A stretch of DNA of 64,000 bases from the NCBI GenBank assembly GCA_033439685.1, contig JAUEDM010000004.1, positions 3,720,001 through 3,784,000 on the forward strand. Reading direction: 5' to 3'. The notes under the pieces were generated by a model, which saw only the letters and a list, made by a program, of their open reading frames with translations, had not been told where the DNA came from and made no database searches. The DNA is from Apodospora peruviana. Lineage: Eukaryota; Ascomycota; Sordariomycetes; Sordariales; Lasiosphaeriaceae. Of the stretch, positions 1-11,335 are shown piece by piece. The number at the start of each line of letters is the position of its first letter. The first letter of the stretch is position 1. Made by a program: the position numbers and the translations under genes.

Positions 1-599
1 AGACGGAAAAGGGGGGGAGGAGAAGAAACGTACGCCTGCATGGAAGGAATCAGCGCGCCCGGGGCGCTGTCGTTGAGACCGTTGCCCAAAGTGATGAGAC
101 ATACCGAAAGGAACCGATACCGGTTCATGTACGGCTGCAGAATGCTCTGTTGTTGGACGATGACCTGTGTACTACCAGCGCCGCTCTCGATGGCCGACGG
201 TGGTGTCGGTGATCTGCTCCTCCGAGTCTCACCGCTCTGAATTTTCACACCATTGCTCTCTCCGTCTTCCTGGCCATTTATAATTCCCAGACTAGTACTG
301 GTATTGCTACTGCTACTCCCGTTCGCTTCTGTGGATGTCGGCTTCGGCCCAATTCCCAGCTCTCTCCTCCACTTCCCTGTCTGCGTCTTCAGCGCCGCCA
401 GCCTGGCTCTGCTGGATTGCTGCTGAGCCTGCTGCTGGTCCAGCTGGTGGAGAAGGGCGCGCTCCGGGGCTGCGGGAATCTTGTGGCCGCCGCTAGTACC
501 ATTGCTAGCCGTGTTGAGTGCGCCCGGTTCTTGTCCGTTACTGGTGTTGGTCCTGGGGCCGGAACAGAGGTCTGGGGCACTGCCGATGATGTTTGCCAT
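1..599 (-). CDS. MFS transporter, N-terminal part (runs off left edge)
   Basis: The reading frame starts at an ATG at 599 and is open to 34, where a GTACGT donor (33-28) begins an intron that leaves the window. The first ~150 residues are hydrophilic, rich in Gln, Ser and Asn, and would lie in the cytosol. Then comes the start of the first membrane segment, YRFLSVCLITLGNGLNDSAP, followed by GALIPSMQ. This GNGLNDSAPGALIP pattern is what I associate with the fungal MFS group related to fucose-permease-like/FHS sugar transporters. The other ~11 helices are not in the window, so the substrate cannot be inferred. Some in-frame ORFs drawn on other strands here are shadows. Confidence 0.75.
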   Translation of the reverse strand, partial: MANIIGSAPDLCSGPRTNTSNGQEPGALNTASNGTSGGHKIPAAPERALLHQLDQQQAQQQSSRARLAALKTQTGKWRRELGIGPKPTSTEANGSSSSNTSTSLGIINGQEDGESNGVKIQSGETRRSRSPTPPSAIESGAGSTQVIVQQQSILQPYMNRYRFLSVCLITLGNGLNDSAPGALIPSMQAYVSSPPPLFR

Positions 600-1940
600 G
601 GTTTATTTCCGAACTTGGCTTGCTTTCTTGGGTGGTGGACTGGAGGTGAACGGTAGGAAAGGTGAAGGTTGAACCCGAAGTTGAAGAGAGCAAAACAAAA
701 GAGAAAAGAGGGCCACAGCGATGACCAGTGTTGGATGGAGACTGAATTATGATGGGTTTCCCACCATTACTGTGATCAGAGTCGAGCCAAGTTGACCAAG
801 AGAATAGTGCAGGTTTTGCGGCTCATTTCTCACACAAGGACAAGCACGTCAAACTTTGGTTGACCGAAAGGAAATGATGAGAAAAGGGGACGAGTTTAAT
901 ATATCAGATAAATACAAGTGACGATACCTTCTAGCTGTATCAAGTATCACCGCCCTGTTCCCAAGTAGCTCCGACGTTCGCAACATGCATAATCTCGATA
1001 CGGGGGTTGAACGTGAATTACCAATGGATATACGACGGGAACGAGAAGTTGAGAACGTCATCATACTTCCTCCCGATAATCCGGAAGAGGCATCCCCGCC
1101 CGCTCCCAGCTCCCGACGGACGGGTGCTTCACACCAAGCTTCCAGCCCTTGCTCTGACATGCTGCAGGGTATTTCGATAGGAATCTCAATTCATGCGCAC
1201 AATCGCTCGGAGATAAATAGCCATGCTGATAGCTCCAAGCCAGCATTCGTGTCGGTGTGTGGGTGAGTGACGTGCAGCGGGGCCGAATGGGTACGGTAGA
1301 CGAGGAAAAAAGAGATATCCGAGAATTTACCGATCGGAAGGGACCCAAATGACTTCAATAAGAGCTTCAGATGGCTCAGGTGTGAAGAGCGGATGTCTAA
1401 AAATGATAGATGACCTATTATACCATTATTCCCCGGACTACCGCACTTGACAACTGCAGACCTTGACTTGAGATGGTTTGGGCCGTTTCTCCTCGTGCAA
1501 GTACAGCGGTCCTGAGGGCGGGGATACTGTTGGGGAGGCAACGGCTTCAGGGGTATCAACACGATACCTCTCAGTTATCTTTCAGACATTGATCTTGTAT
1601 TTGCCCCAAAGATAGTTAACGAGAATCAACTGAAGGCTCCCAGTTTCTTTCAAATAGTAAACAAACATAATCCATCGAAGGGGGATCGGTGTCGTGTCCT
1701 TGGAAGAAAGTCCACTAACTAATGTTCCTCCTCCTACCCCACCCCCTAGTTGCTTCCCCTCCAAAACTCAAATGCAGTGACACTCCAGAATTTGCGGGGT
1801 GAATATCGGAGAATCCCATTCTGGCATGTCCGCCTGCCCAAAATCATTTCCATGTCCATGTTCTAGACCCAGGCTTGATATTGCAGCCCAACCAACCAAT
1901 AGATCGGACACTGAACTGAAAGTTACACAGAGACGATAAC
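600..1940. other. Intergenic, no supported gene
   Basis: Between the divergent MFS and EIF1AD-like genes. Several 60-120 aa ORFs occur on both strands (e.g. near 985-1266 and 1191-1562), but none shows a recognisable domain, consistent codon bias or plausible splice sites. I take this as promoter and UTR sequence for the two flanking genes. Confidence 0.5.
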
Positions 1941-2436
1941 ATGGGTAAACCAAAGCGCAGCAACGTCCTGGCCGCAGCCGAAGAATCGGCGACGCCCCCG
2001 GACGAGCTGACGCCAACCCAGTCGGTCGCCCGCGTGGTCAAGGCCGAGGGCAACAGCCTGTACACCTGCGCGCTGCCCAACACCAAGACAATCGTCGTTG
2101 AGCTCGAGCCGCGCTTCCGCAACGCCATCTGGATCAAACGCGGCGGCTACGTGCTGGTCGACGTGGCGTCGAGGGACGAGCGGCCCCAAGCCAGCCGCGT
2201 GGTTGGCGAGATCGTCAACGTTGTGCGTGACGAGAAGCAGTGGCGCAAGCAGCCCTACTGGTGCGTACCTGATCCTTAACCCCCTGCTCCTCCCCAACAC
2301 GACTCGGACTGATGATGTATATTGCAGGCCCAAGCAGTTCGTCAAAAACACATACGACGACTCGGACGACGACGATTCCAACGTTGGCAAGATGCCACCC
2401 AGCGACTCCGAGTCGGACGAGGAAGAAGGTCCCTGA
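1941..2436 (+). CDS. eIF1A-domain RNA-binding protein (EIF1AD-like)
   Basis: Two exons, 1941-2260 and 2328-2436, joined by a 67-nt GT-AG intron whose splice restores the codon for Trp in the YW-P-KQF segment; 142 aa. The core (about residues 25-105) is an S1/OB-fold of the eIF1A type: an ARVVKAEGNSLYTC strand, then VELEPRFRNAIWIKRGGYVLVD. The tail is very acidic (DDSDDDDS, SDSESDEEEGP), as in the nuclear EIF1AD family rather than translation factor eIF1A. Length fits EIF1AD (about 140-165 aa). Known family members bind RNA and are linked to late 40S ribosome maturation; that role is transferred from the family. It ends only 38 bp from the convergent ALG3 stop codon. Confidence 0.88.
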
Positions 2437-2474
2437 ACACACCCAAATAAAATATAATCCAAGATACCCAACAC

Positions 2475-3928
2475 TTATCGTTTCGCCTTCTCATCCTGCC
2501 CTGCTCCCGCGACGGTCCTCGGTTGCTGCTTCCCATCCTCTCTGGCGCCCCAACCAGCCCAAACCATCGCCACGGTGACCGCCAGCACGCCCACCACGAC
2601 GCCCGAACTAGCCTTCGTGCTCGGGTACACATTCCACGCCCACTCCTGGAACACCCACAACCCATATTGGACAACAGGATGCGCCCCAGCCCACCAGAGC
2701 AAAAAGGGAGTCGCCCACGCCAGGTACGAGTAGAATTGGTAGTGCAACGAGCGGGCAAACAAGAGCCCTAAAACGGTCGCTGAGAGCACCGTCGCGAGAA
2801 TATAACCAGGTGAAACTTCTCGCGCTATCGCTTTCTGTTCCTGTTCCGTGAACGGTGCCTCGCCGCACATGAGCGGCAGCACGATCTCCATGACGTTCGG
2901 TTTACGCGCTGGCTTCAGCCAGCGCCTGATGACAAACGCACCCAGCGTCAGGACGTGCAGACCCAGTAGAGTGATGGCGAATTCTTTGCTCAGAAATGTG
3001 TCTTCCCCAACAAACCGCCAGTTGACAGTCCACTTGAAGAAGAATTGTCGCGACAGCTCGAATGCTCTGCCCAGGTATCCGGTAGGATTATTGGCCAGGA
3101 AGGGAACAGCGATGAGTACTTGCACAAGCCCCATCTTGGCGGCCAGCTCGGCGCTCGTCCTAAACCCGGCGCCCAGAAAGAATATGACTCCAACGGCCGG
3201 TAAGGCAAGTAAAAGCGTCATTTTTATCCCCAGACCAATTGTGTAGAAGAGCGCGCCGGCCTGCCAGACCCGACGCTGTAGCGCCAGGATGGCGAGCCAG
3301 AGGAAGAGCACGGCGAAGCAGTCGTTGAAGCATCGTAGGACGAAGATGCTGTGCAATCGTTTCGAGAGTATGAGGAGCGGGAACACGTAGGGCGGGACCT
3401 AACCACAACCAAGAGAGAAGTCAGTTTGATTCACTTGGGATTGATTGGTCTGACGAGAATACGTGCCTTTGCCTGCTTATAGCACATCATGACCACCGAC
3501 AGTGTTGTCAGGTACAGCATCGCGAACAGCTGCTGCGCAAAAAACACGTCTTTTCCTCCGTCCGTCAGGTAATATAACGCAGTGTAGATGTAGACGTGGG
3601 CGGCCGGGTAGACGAGCGGACCGGTGCCGCCCTGGATCTTGGTGTAGTCGCGCTCGCCCGACACGAACTGGGAGACCTGCTCCATGTACGCGACCCAGTC
3701 GATCTCGGTGTCTGTTTTCCCATCTTTAATCAGCTTGGTTTCGCGGAGAACAGTAGGTTAGGATTAAGGAGGCTTACATGGGACCTTCCAGATGATCAAG
3801 CCGCAGAGGAGCGTATCGAGGAGGAAGAACACCGGCGCAACCAGCTTCGAGAGGCCATGTCGACCATTTGCGATATCCAGCGCGAGACCGATGGCCTGCT
3901 GGTGGATTGGCCGATCTTGGGTTGCCAT
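2475..3928 (-). CDS. ALG3: Dol-P-Man:Man5GlcNAc2-PP-dolichol alpha-1,3-mannosyltransferase
   Basis: Three exons (3778-3928, 3467-3711, 2475-3398) give 439 aa, the normal size for ALG3. The enzyme adds the sixth mannose, in alpha-1,3 linkage, to the lipid-linked N-glycan precursor on the lumenal side of the ER. Family signatures seen: YTEIDWVAYMEQV across the first splice, then GERDYTKIQGGTGPLVYPA, HVYIYTALYYLTDGGKD and LSKRLHSIFVLRCFND, all in the right order, with many hydrophobic segments. The start chosen is the ATG at 3928 (MATQDRPIHQQ); an in-frame upstream ATG at ~4016 would add a basic leader. The second intron (3399-3466) only keeps frame if it uses a GC donor, AAG|GCACGT, with a TTAG acceptor. 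It converges on the EIF1AD-like gene. Confidence 0.93.
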
Positions 3929-4975
3929 TCTTTCGTTCCGGGTTGAAAGGATGGTCGGGCGGATGCGTTTCTGGTCCCTGAGCTGAGCTCGGCCGAGCTT
4001 GAGCTTCGGGGATGACATGTGGCCTGGCGCGCAGCCACGTGGGGCAACGGATAAACCCGTACAGGGATGTCCTAACCCCCTGATTAGCCCGGAAAGGGGG
4101 CTGTCAGCAACCTGGAAATCCGCAACGTCTTCCATAAAGGAATCAATGACCATTCCACGGTGAATGGTTTACACTCCATACTCGGACATACTTTGGAGAT
4201 GCTTTAGTAGCGCCCTTGTATATTGGTGTACGCGTTGTAAATAGATACCCTGTACTCCGTAAACGTAGTTTATTTACCGTCATATCCATCGCACATCTGA
4301 TGCATCTAACTACATAGGCTCGCCACGCTTTGTATGTGGATTTCAGGGATCTCAAGAGCGAGAGACTTCAACTTGACCTTTCTCCTGTAAGGCAACATCA
4401 CCGGTCTGCTGTACCTAAATCTGGCCCCCTATCTTCAACTTCATGTTGAAGTAACTGCAGTGCATGCCCTTCATCTCCGAGTGCACGATTATGCCTAACC
4501 GCGGGATGGTTGTTCAGCTCACTATATTCCTCCTGACAGCAAATTGTTCCGGTATATTAGGTCTAGTGGCGATGATGGCTCTCTCCGCTGCACGAGATTC
4601 CATGATTCATCTATACTATCTCAGAGCAGCATACCTGATAAAGATTGAGGTCTATGGCCAGTATACGGAGGAATGCTATTTAGTCATGCATATGCTGTGC
4701 TCCCATGTTCATATACTCACCGAGGCAGCAAGGCTTTGGCTAATACCACGTTCTTGAAGATCAATTGTTTGCCCGGGCATTGGTGATTTATGAGGGGACG
4801 GATAAAATGGTCAACATGTAAAGTCTCGAACCACAGTTAAGGCATGACAGGTTGTTTGCGGTGGAGAACTTCAAATCGTCTCTTACCTTCTGAGTTTCGC
4901 CTACACAGCCAAGCCAAACCCGCAAACACACTTGAGGATTCCGAACAACCTGAAAGCGTCATTCCAACACCAAAC
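3929..4975. other. Intergenic, AT-richer, no supported gene
   Basis: Upstream of ALG3. The ORFs at 4143-4355 (-) and 4464-4757 (+) have no domain, no introns that improve them and no coding-like composition. Nothing else is supported. Confidence 0.45.
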
Positions 4976-5336
4976 ATGGAGGCCGTTGCCGCTGTTATTG
5001 GAGTTGCAGATGCCGCCCTGCGAACCAACTCAAAGCTTTTGGCGACTTTCCAGCGCATGGAGAGACGCGCCAGAGAACCTTCACCGGCTTCGCGACGACA
5101 TCACGAGGACGCAACATTTCTTTGCGGAGATCGGAGAGATCTTCACCCCCCAGACGGCTTTTGGCCCCCAGAGAGAATCCCCTAGCACGCAAACGGAGCT
5201 ACAGCAATTGCTGGAAGGTTCATCTTTCGCGCAACTGGATGCCACCTTATCCTCACACGTCAAACCATTCAATCTGGCTTCTTGGCCCGCTTCAATGGTA
5301 GGACGGGACGCACACCGGACGGGGCTGAGCCGCTGA
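4976..5336 (+). pseudogene. Relic of a fungal STAND/NLR-type N-terminal domain
   Basis: From the ATG at 4976 the frame reads MEAVAAVIGVADAALRTNSK, then LLATFQRM. This resembles the helical N-terminal domain found at the start of many fungal STAND (NACHT/ankyrin) proteins. Near 5060-5085 the similarity moves to the next frame, where ENLHRLRDDITRTQHFFAEI continues the same kind of amphipathic helix, so there is a one-base frame change or an unrecognised short intron. That frame ends at 5336 and no NTPase domain follows. I read it as a truncated, shifted fragment. Assignment is from pattern memory only. Confidence 0.5.
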
Positions 5337-5583
5337 AATTGGATGAGCATGTAGCGTCGAGCAGGTGATTAGGTAAGCTCTTATCGATGTGCAAATCTAT
5401 ATACAAGCGTGGTTGTCTCGTCCGCTTGGATGTTGCAGGTGTATGGACAAGGTACTTGTGCAAGCTAACTTGATGTCTTTGGCAAGATATGAAGTACCAA
5501 AAACTACAATTCAAATATACGGTTATACGTGCGTGCAAACCTTGAATCTTTCACGGTTTCCACCAACCCCGAACCCCTTAAAA

Positions 5584-6470
5584 TTATTTCTTCATCTTCT
5601 CATCCACCTCAAACAAGTACCGGAAATAAATCATGACATCAGCAATTCCACTCGCCTTCTCCCCTTTCGCCTTGGTAACCACCAGCTTCCACCCCGGGTC
5701 CGTGAGCGCAACCTGCACCCCCTTACGCGTGAGCAACCTCCTGTTCTCCTCCAACGAAGTCTCATCAAAGGGCTTGTCCCCAAGCGCAGGTATCGAGAAG
5801 CCCAGGTCCAACGTCTTATATTTCTCAAAGTCCCCACCAACGTCAACTGTGACGCTCTTGATGATGACGGGTTTGCTCCCGCCGCGGGCCCAGAACGGCA
5901 AGCGAGCCGCCATGACCTCTTGCAGGTCCATGGAGGCGGTGCGGGCGTTCACCTTGTCATTTAGTACGACACGGAATGAGTGTCACTCGTTGGAGAGCTC
6001 GTTGTGCACGTCAACAAAGCCCCACAGCCCGTCGCGGGAACCCATCTGCGCGATCTGGCCCGAGACGGCCGACAGCGCCTCGGTGGCCGCGCTCCTGAGC
6101 ACAAGCCCGCCGTCGACGGCCGTGTGCCACAGGTGTAGCCCTACTTTAGAGATGGAAACGTAGTCGAACTGCCGCGCGACCATGGAGGCAACGCCAGCTT
6201 CCATGAGCTAATGGCGCCGGCGCCCTCAAACGGCTGGAACTGCTGTGCATTCTCGCCGAAGTTGAGCTGGAACGTGCCGCTATCCTGCATCCCCGAGCTG
6301 ATGGTAACCTGCATTATCGGCACCGCGTCGTTTCTGAACGAGCCGTTGCCGATCGAACCCGTGAGGTACGTCTCGCCGCTCGATGATGCCTCTGCGACCG
6401 ATACTTTGAATGCTACGGCCACGGCTTCATCCTCGGGCGAGGGTGATGAAAAGCCAGCGGCGGTCGAGGG
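5584..6470 (-). pseudogene. Tc toxin TcA-like C-terminal remnant, broken
   Basis: On the minus strand, about 290 codons resemble the extreme C-terminus of bacterial toxin-complex TcA proteins, the part that contacts TcB; the PFEGAGAISSW stretch near 6215-6245 and the QFDY-ISKV-LHL stretch just after it are the clearest marks. A full TcA is well over 2,000 residues, so only the tail is left. Breaks: a frame change near 6195-6210 and an in-frame TGA at 5983-5985. Similarity ends near 6430-6470, where an unrelated plus-strand coding-like segment begins. The neighbouring plus-strand TcB-like gene supports the identification. Fungal Tc-like genes are thought to come from bacteria by transfer. Not expected to make a working protein. 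Confidence 0.7.
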
Positions 6471-7049
6471 TGTGGATTCGGAAGCTATACCAACCGACAC
6501 GGACGAGGAGAAGGAGAAGGCCGAAAAAGAGGAGAAGGACAAGGAGGCAAAATATAAACAGGAGGAAGCGGAGAAAGCGAGAGAAGAAAAGGAGGAGAAG
6601 GAGAGGGAGAAACCCACGATTATCGTCAAGAAGGGCAATGTGTTCAACTTCAAGAAGACGTGGAAGTCGACTTGGGGTGATATCAAGCTGGATGTCAAAA
6701 CTCTAATCGAGGGCCTCGAGGCGACCATTCTGCCCGCATTGCCAGAAGACGCGGAAGAGGGCGACGAGGCTCCCAGCAACTTCCAAATCCCAAGAAACAA
6801 GGGCTTCACTATCAAGCTGCAGGGGCAGTCTCAGCGCTCGGCCAGTACGCCGTGAAAGTGCACGAGTCCTGGACAAAGCCACGCGGGGAGGGGCCGCAGC
6901 GAGGCACCTTTGCTGTTGACTACAAGCTTGTGGAGCTCAAGCTTGGCAAGGACGGCAAGGCAGAGTATGATGCTTGGGATGTCTCGGACCGGCTTGCGCT
7001 TGAGAAGGCCGAGAAGGCGAGGGGCCGGTCTCGGAGTTGGGTCGGATGA
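6420..7049 (+). pseudogene. Unidentified charged, coding-like segment with one frame change
   Basis: Codon choice in this plus-strand stretch is strongly coding-like (G-first codons, GC-rich third positions). It has a Glu/Lys-rich low-complexity part (about 6500-6610), then VKKGNVFNFKKTWKSTWGDI and more ordered sequence. At the G-run near 6822-6826 the frame must change to continue with VKVHESWTKPRGEGPQRGTF to a stop at 7049. The mirror on the minus strand is a Ser/Phe-rich frame that I regard as a shadow. No family is recognised. It lies between the two Tc-like remnants, and its 5' end overlaps the TcA remnant antisense, so a rearrangement junction probably lies near 6430. The frame change may be a sequencing error. 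Confidence 0.4.
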
Positions 7050-7259
7050 ACTTGATCCAAGTCGCGGGTTCGAGGTGCATCGTGGGGTGGGAGAGTTGAG
7101 ATTCGAGAAATCATGCCGCCAGTTTCAGGCAGTCCGGTTCCCAAAGGCCACTGACGATATTGTCCAAGTCGAAGCAGAAAGAAGTCGCTCGCAGTTGCCT
7201 CTGCCGACCATCAACGCGCCTCATTGCCATCCTCTCGCCATCTACCTTCACCCCAATCA

Positions 7260-10200
7260 ATGGCGAGTAAGCTCTTTCCTCGCCCTGCGAAGAGTCGTGC
7301 TCGAAACACCCCGGCTCCCACGTGGACACCCGAAAGCCGGGATGTGAGTGGCACGGGCATCACGGCTGCCAAGTCTGGCGGCTCGGGCTCGGGCCCGGGC
7401 TCAGGGTCTGCCTCCAAGGCTGACATCGTCGTCGTCATTGTTGTCATCATCGACTTCGGTAACCGCGGCGCCGCAGATTGCCCTCCCGGCCATAGACATC
7501 GGCTCCGGGAAAGGAGGCGGTGCCCTGCGCTCGATCGACCAGAAGTTTCAGGTGAATCCGTCCAACGGGACCTTTTCCTTGAGCGTACCATTACCGGTGA
7601 CACCAGCACGCCACAGGTTTCAACCCTCCCTTAACCTGGCCTACTATTCAGGCAGTGGCAATGGGCCTTTTGGCATCGGTTGGCATCTCAATCTTTCCAA
7701 GATTGAACGGAAGGTATCAACCCGTCTGCCAACATACTTGGACGATCAACAGCATGGCGGAGACACCGATGTCTTTGTTCTATCGGAAGCTGAAGACTTG
7801 GTTCCCTGGCAACCAAAAGGAGAGCCCTCAGACACCGTGGTCGATGGTTTCTGCGTTCGCGCCTACCGCCCACGTGTCGAACGCGAGTTTAGTCTCCGTG
7901 TTAAGCGCCACACCAGTATCTCTGACCCGGGCCATGTGTATTGGCGAACAATATTTGGCGACAACATGATTCGCATCTTTGGGCGTGACGAGTCTTCGCA
8001 GATCCTAGAGACCCCTGATCCAGGTTCACAGGGCGGCAAGCGCGTATTCGCGTGGCTGCTCTGCGAGTCTTACGACGCATACGGCAACGCGATGGCGTAC
8101 ACTTACAAATCTGAAAACCAAGACGAACTTGACAAACTCGAAGCGGGCCGGCAGGCTGTCAAATTGGCTCGTCATTCCACTGCCCACGCAAGAGCTAAAT
8201 ACCTCAAATCAGTGAGCTACGGCAACCGCGCACCCTGCCGCCAAACTTGAGACGTGGGATGTCCAACCGCTTTCCACGGCGTCAGCCACCATGACGAAAT
8301 GGTGTTTCTCGGTTGTCTTTGATTTTGGAGAGCACAACAATCTGAGCCCTACAACCATCGAGGACGCACTCTGACCCATGCGGAAGGACTCCTTTTCGGC
8401 GTGCAGGAGCGGATTCGAGATCAGGAGTCACCGGCTCTGCAGCAGGGTGCTGATGTTCCACCATTTTCCCGACGAGCTCGCCCTGGATGACTGCCTCGTC
8501 ACGTCCACGACTTTCGTATACGAGGAGAACCCAGCCGGTTTGTTTCTATCATTTGTGCTCCGGAGCGGCCGTGCGTTGGACCAGAACACCAATCAGTATA
8601 CCTCTGAAAACCTAGCACCCCTAAAATTCTCCTACTCCAAGACAAAGGACATGGAGACCATTCCACTCGAAAGTCTGAGTCCTACTTGCCTCCAAGGACT
8701 TCCGGTCGCCGAGTCCGAGACTGTCACTCGCTGGATAGACCTCGACAGCGAAGGAGCCCCTGAACTTTTGGTTCAGATCAATGGTTCATGGTGCTTCCAG
8801 CGCAACGAGACCGCCCTTAACTCGACTGGGCAGTCCGAGCCTGAATCCGAATCAGAGTCTGACCTGGGCTCCGAGTCTGACTATGACGTTAGACGTTATC
8901 GACAAGTTCGGGCCCATCCGCCGACTCCCACTCATTCTAAATGTCCACGACTACCAGAACCAAATACTTCGAGGACCTTGACGGTAATGGTCTTCTCGAC
9001 GTGGTCATTACCGACGAGTAAGGCCGCCCGTGCAGCTTTCAGGAACGTCTTCCCGACCGAGAATGCGGCTGGACGCTGTCTCAGCAGTTCCCGGCCATCT
9101 TGAACAAAAGCATCGGCTATAAGACATCCAGACGGCTGGATCTGACTGGTGACTCACTTTGGGATGTGCTTGTGTAAGGCAGAGGTACCATGGGTGAGTT
9201 GGCCGGGCATTAGTCACTCGGAAAGAGCGGTTTTAACGAAGCAAAGCGGTGTCAAACAATTGGGTCCACGCCACCCAGGATGTTGATGGGCAACGATCAA
9301 ACAGAGGTGTACCTGGCAGACATGTCTGGTGATGGACTGCAATATATTGTCGAGGTTTCGAACGGCAAAATTACATATTGGTCCAACCACGGCTACGGAC
9401 GCTTTGGCGGCGCAATTACCATGTGTGGCTCGCCCATCTTCGAGGACGGCGGTCTGTTCAGCTTTGAGCGTGTTCAACTCGTCGACATGGATGGTAGTGG
9501 CACAACCGGCATCCTCTATCTATTTCCAAACGGTGGTGCGACCGTGCATCTGAACCGGAGCGGCAATACATGGAGTGATGCCATCCTCATTCAACAGCTT
9601 CCACGCCTCGACGAGCTGTCATCCGTTTTTGCGCTTGATCTGCTCGGCAAGGGTACAAGCTGTCTATGCTGGGTCAAACCAGAGGGGAGCAGTGCAGATA
9701 AGCTTGTGATCCACTATCTTGACCTCACCGCGGGTGGAAAGCCGAATCTTCTCGCGTCGTTTGAGAATGGCCTTGGGCTCGAAACCCGGATCTCGTATCG
9801 GCCGTCAACCCACTTCTTTCTCAAAAACGAACGTTCCAATAACCCATGGCGAATGAAGCTCGCGTTTCCAGTGTGAGCCCGAGTCTCTAGCTTGCGCATG
9901 TCTATCTTCCTTCCCTGCTAATAATCTTTCCCCATAGACATGTGGTGGCACGGGTAGTGGACAAAGACCAATTCTCTTTGAGTAAGCAGACCACCAAGTA
10001 CGCCTACCATGATGGATATTTTGATATGCACGAGAGGGAGTTCTGGGGTTTTGGTATGGTGGAGAGTTGGTACCGTGAAGAGACCCGTCTTTCTTCTACT
10101 GGAGCCTCGAAATCGTCAGTTGCAGCTCCAACCAGGCACACAAAGCTGTGGTACCATACGGGTGCAGCCGAGGTTGCACTTACCCCCGAGAATGCGTTTG

Positions 10201-11335
10201 GGAAGGCTTTCATTGCAACGGATCTGCCCGCAGTCACCGGCTTCTCAGCTCGTCGGGAAGCATTTCGTAGTCTTCGAGGACTGCAATTCCGGACTGAAGT
10301 CTACAGGCTGGACGGATCACCGAAGGCAGCCGTGCCATACTCCGTCCGGGAGGAGGTGTACGAAATTACGCCACTGCAACAGCAAGACCCATATGTGAAA
10401 TTCACCGGTGTCACTCGGGTCGCTTTCAGAGAGAATGTATCGCTCTGGCACGAGAGAGACCGCAGTGACCCGCGGATAGGGCAGGATATGGTGCTTGAGA
10501 GAAGCGATTTTGGCGATGTGACAAGACAGTTAATCATACGGCATGGATGCAACAAAAAGCTCGCTCGAATCGGAAACTACCAAAGAAATGCAAGAGTCAA
10601 GCGAAGCGGTTTACATCCAAAACTAGTGTCACCAATTACTTCAGCACAAACAAGTCATTCCAGAAACCCAGAGTTGCCTCGACCAGGAGGACCAACGTTA
10701 CTGGCTTCCGCACCGTTTGGGACGCTCTTAAGTTTCCGTGCAGCGCAAAATGATCCCATCCCACTCCTAACCTCGCTTGGGACGAACGGGCTATTAAGCC
10801 CAGCTCGTGTGTTCAGGGGCAAGGAGTCTCGCATCTACTACCACCCGGCTTCTTTGACCAGGGACATTCCCCTCCCACTTGGTGAGATCGAGTGTTTTTC
10901 TGTCGTCGACCGGGAGTTCAATCTTGGGATGTCAAAATATGGCTGCAACGCAGTATACGGGTCATCAGGAGAGAAATTAATGAGCCTCACGCTTCGCTCG
11001 CTCGTGGCCGAGGGGGGACACGTCGACCTAGACAAAAACCAATGCATTTGGGCGCCGTAGGGTCGAGGCTCATCGCTGGCGTGCTGAACAACAAGATCGA
11101 CAGGTTTAATGACAACGTTGACGCGTTGACGCAGGAAAATGTGGCACTGAGGAACGAGCTTCAGCACGTCGGAGGGTTTCTGAGGGAACAGTTTCCCAAT
11201 ATCCAGCCAGCTGGTCAGCTTGGTAATGTTGGTAACCAAGGCGAAGAAAATGCTGTCGTCAATCGGCCACCCAATCCGGAGGAAGGGTCGCGTCGAGTAA
11301 ACCTCCATCGACAAGCTCAGGAGCAGGGGAATTAA
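7260..11335 (+). pseudogene. Tc toxin TcB/SpvB-like gene, multiply broken
   Basis: The frames show, in order, a low-complexity N-terminus (ATG at 7260), an SpvB-type domain (about 7480-8250 and 8390-8870), FG-GAP/VCBS-like beta-propeller repeats (DLDGNGLLDVV near 8980; LADMSGDG near 9315; VDMDGSGTTG near 9480) and a TcB middle region (9280-10540). In bacteria TcB forms, with TcC, a shell that encloses the toxic payload. Breaks: a frame change near 7420-7445, a stop at 8248-8250 with loss of frame to ~8380, further changes near 8880, 8960 and 9020-9280, and decay after ~10540. No RHS/TcC cage or variable C-terminal effector is visible; the last 80 residues (11090-11335) are hydrophilic with a short coiled coil. 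One clean spliceosomal intron (9873-9937) is present. Confidence 0.75.
9873..9937 (+). other. Spliceosomal intron in the TcB-like gene
   Basis: GTGAGC donor, CTAAT branch-like site and CATAG acceptor; 65 nt. Removing it keeps the frame between two well-conserved parts of the TcB-like sequence. It shows the gene lived as a eukaryotic gene before it decayed. Confidence 0.65.

Noticed and set aside
600..1940. ORFs of 80-120 aa near 849-1562
   Set aside because: Overlapping on opposite strands, no motif, and the interval is a divergent promoter region.
6141..6815. Minus-strand Ser/Phe-rich frame upstream of the TcA remnant (6480-6815)
   Set aside because: It is the mirror of a Glu/Lys-rich plus-strand segment with clear coding codon usage, and it has no similarity to TcA.
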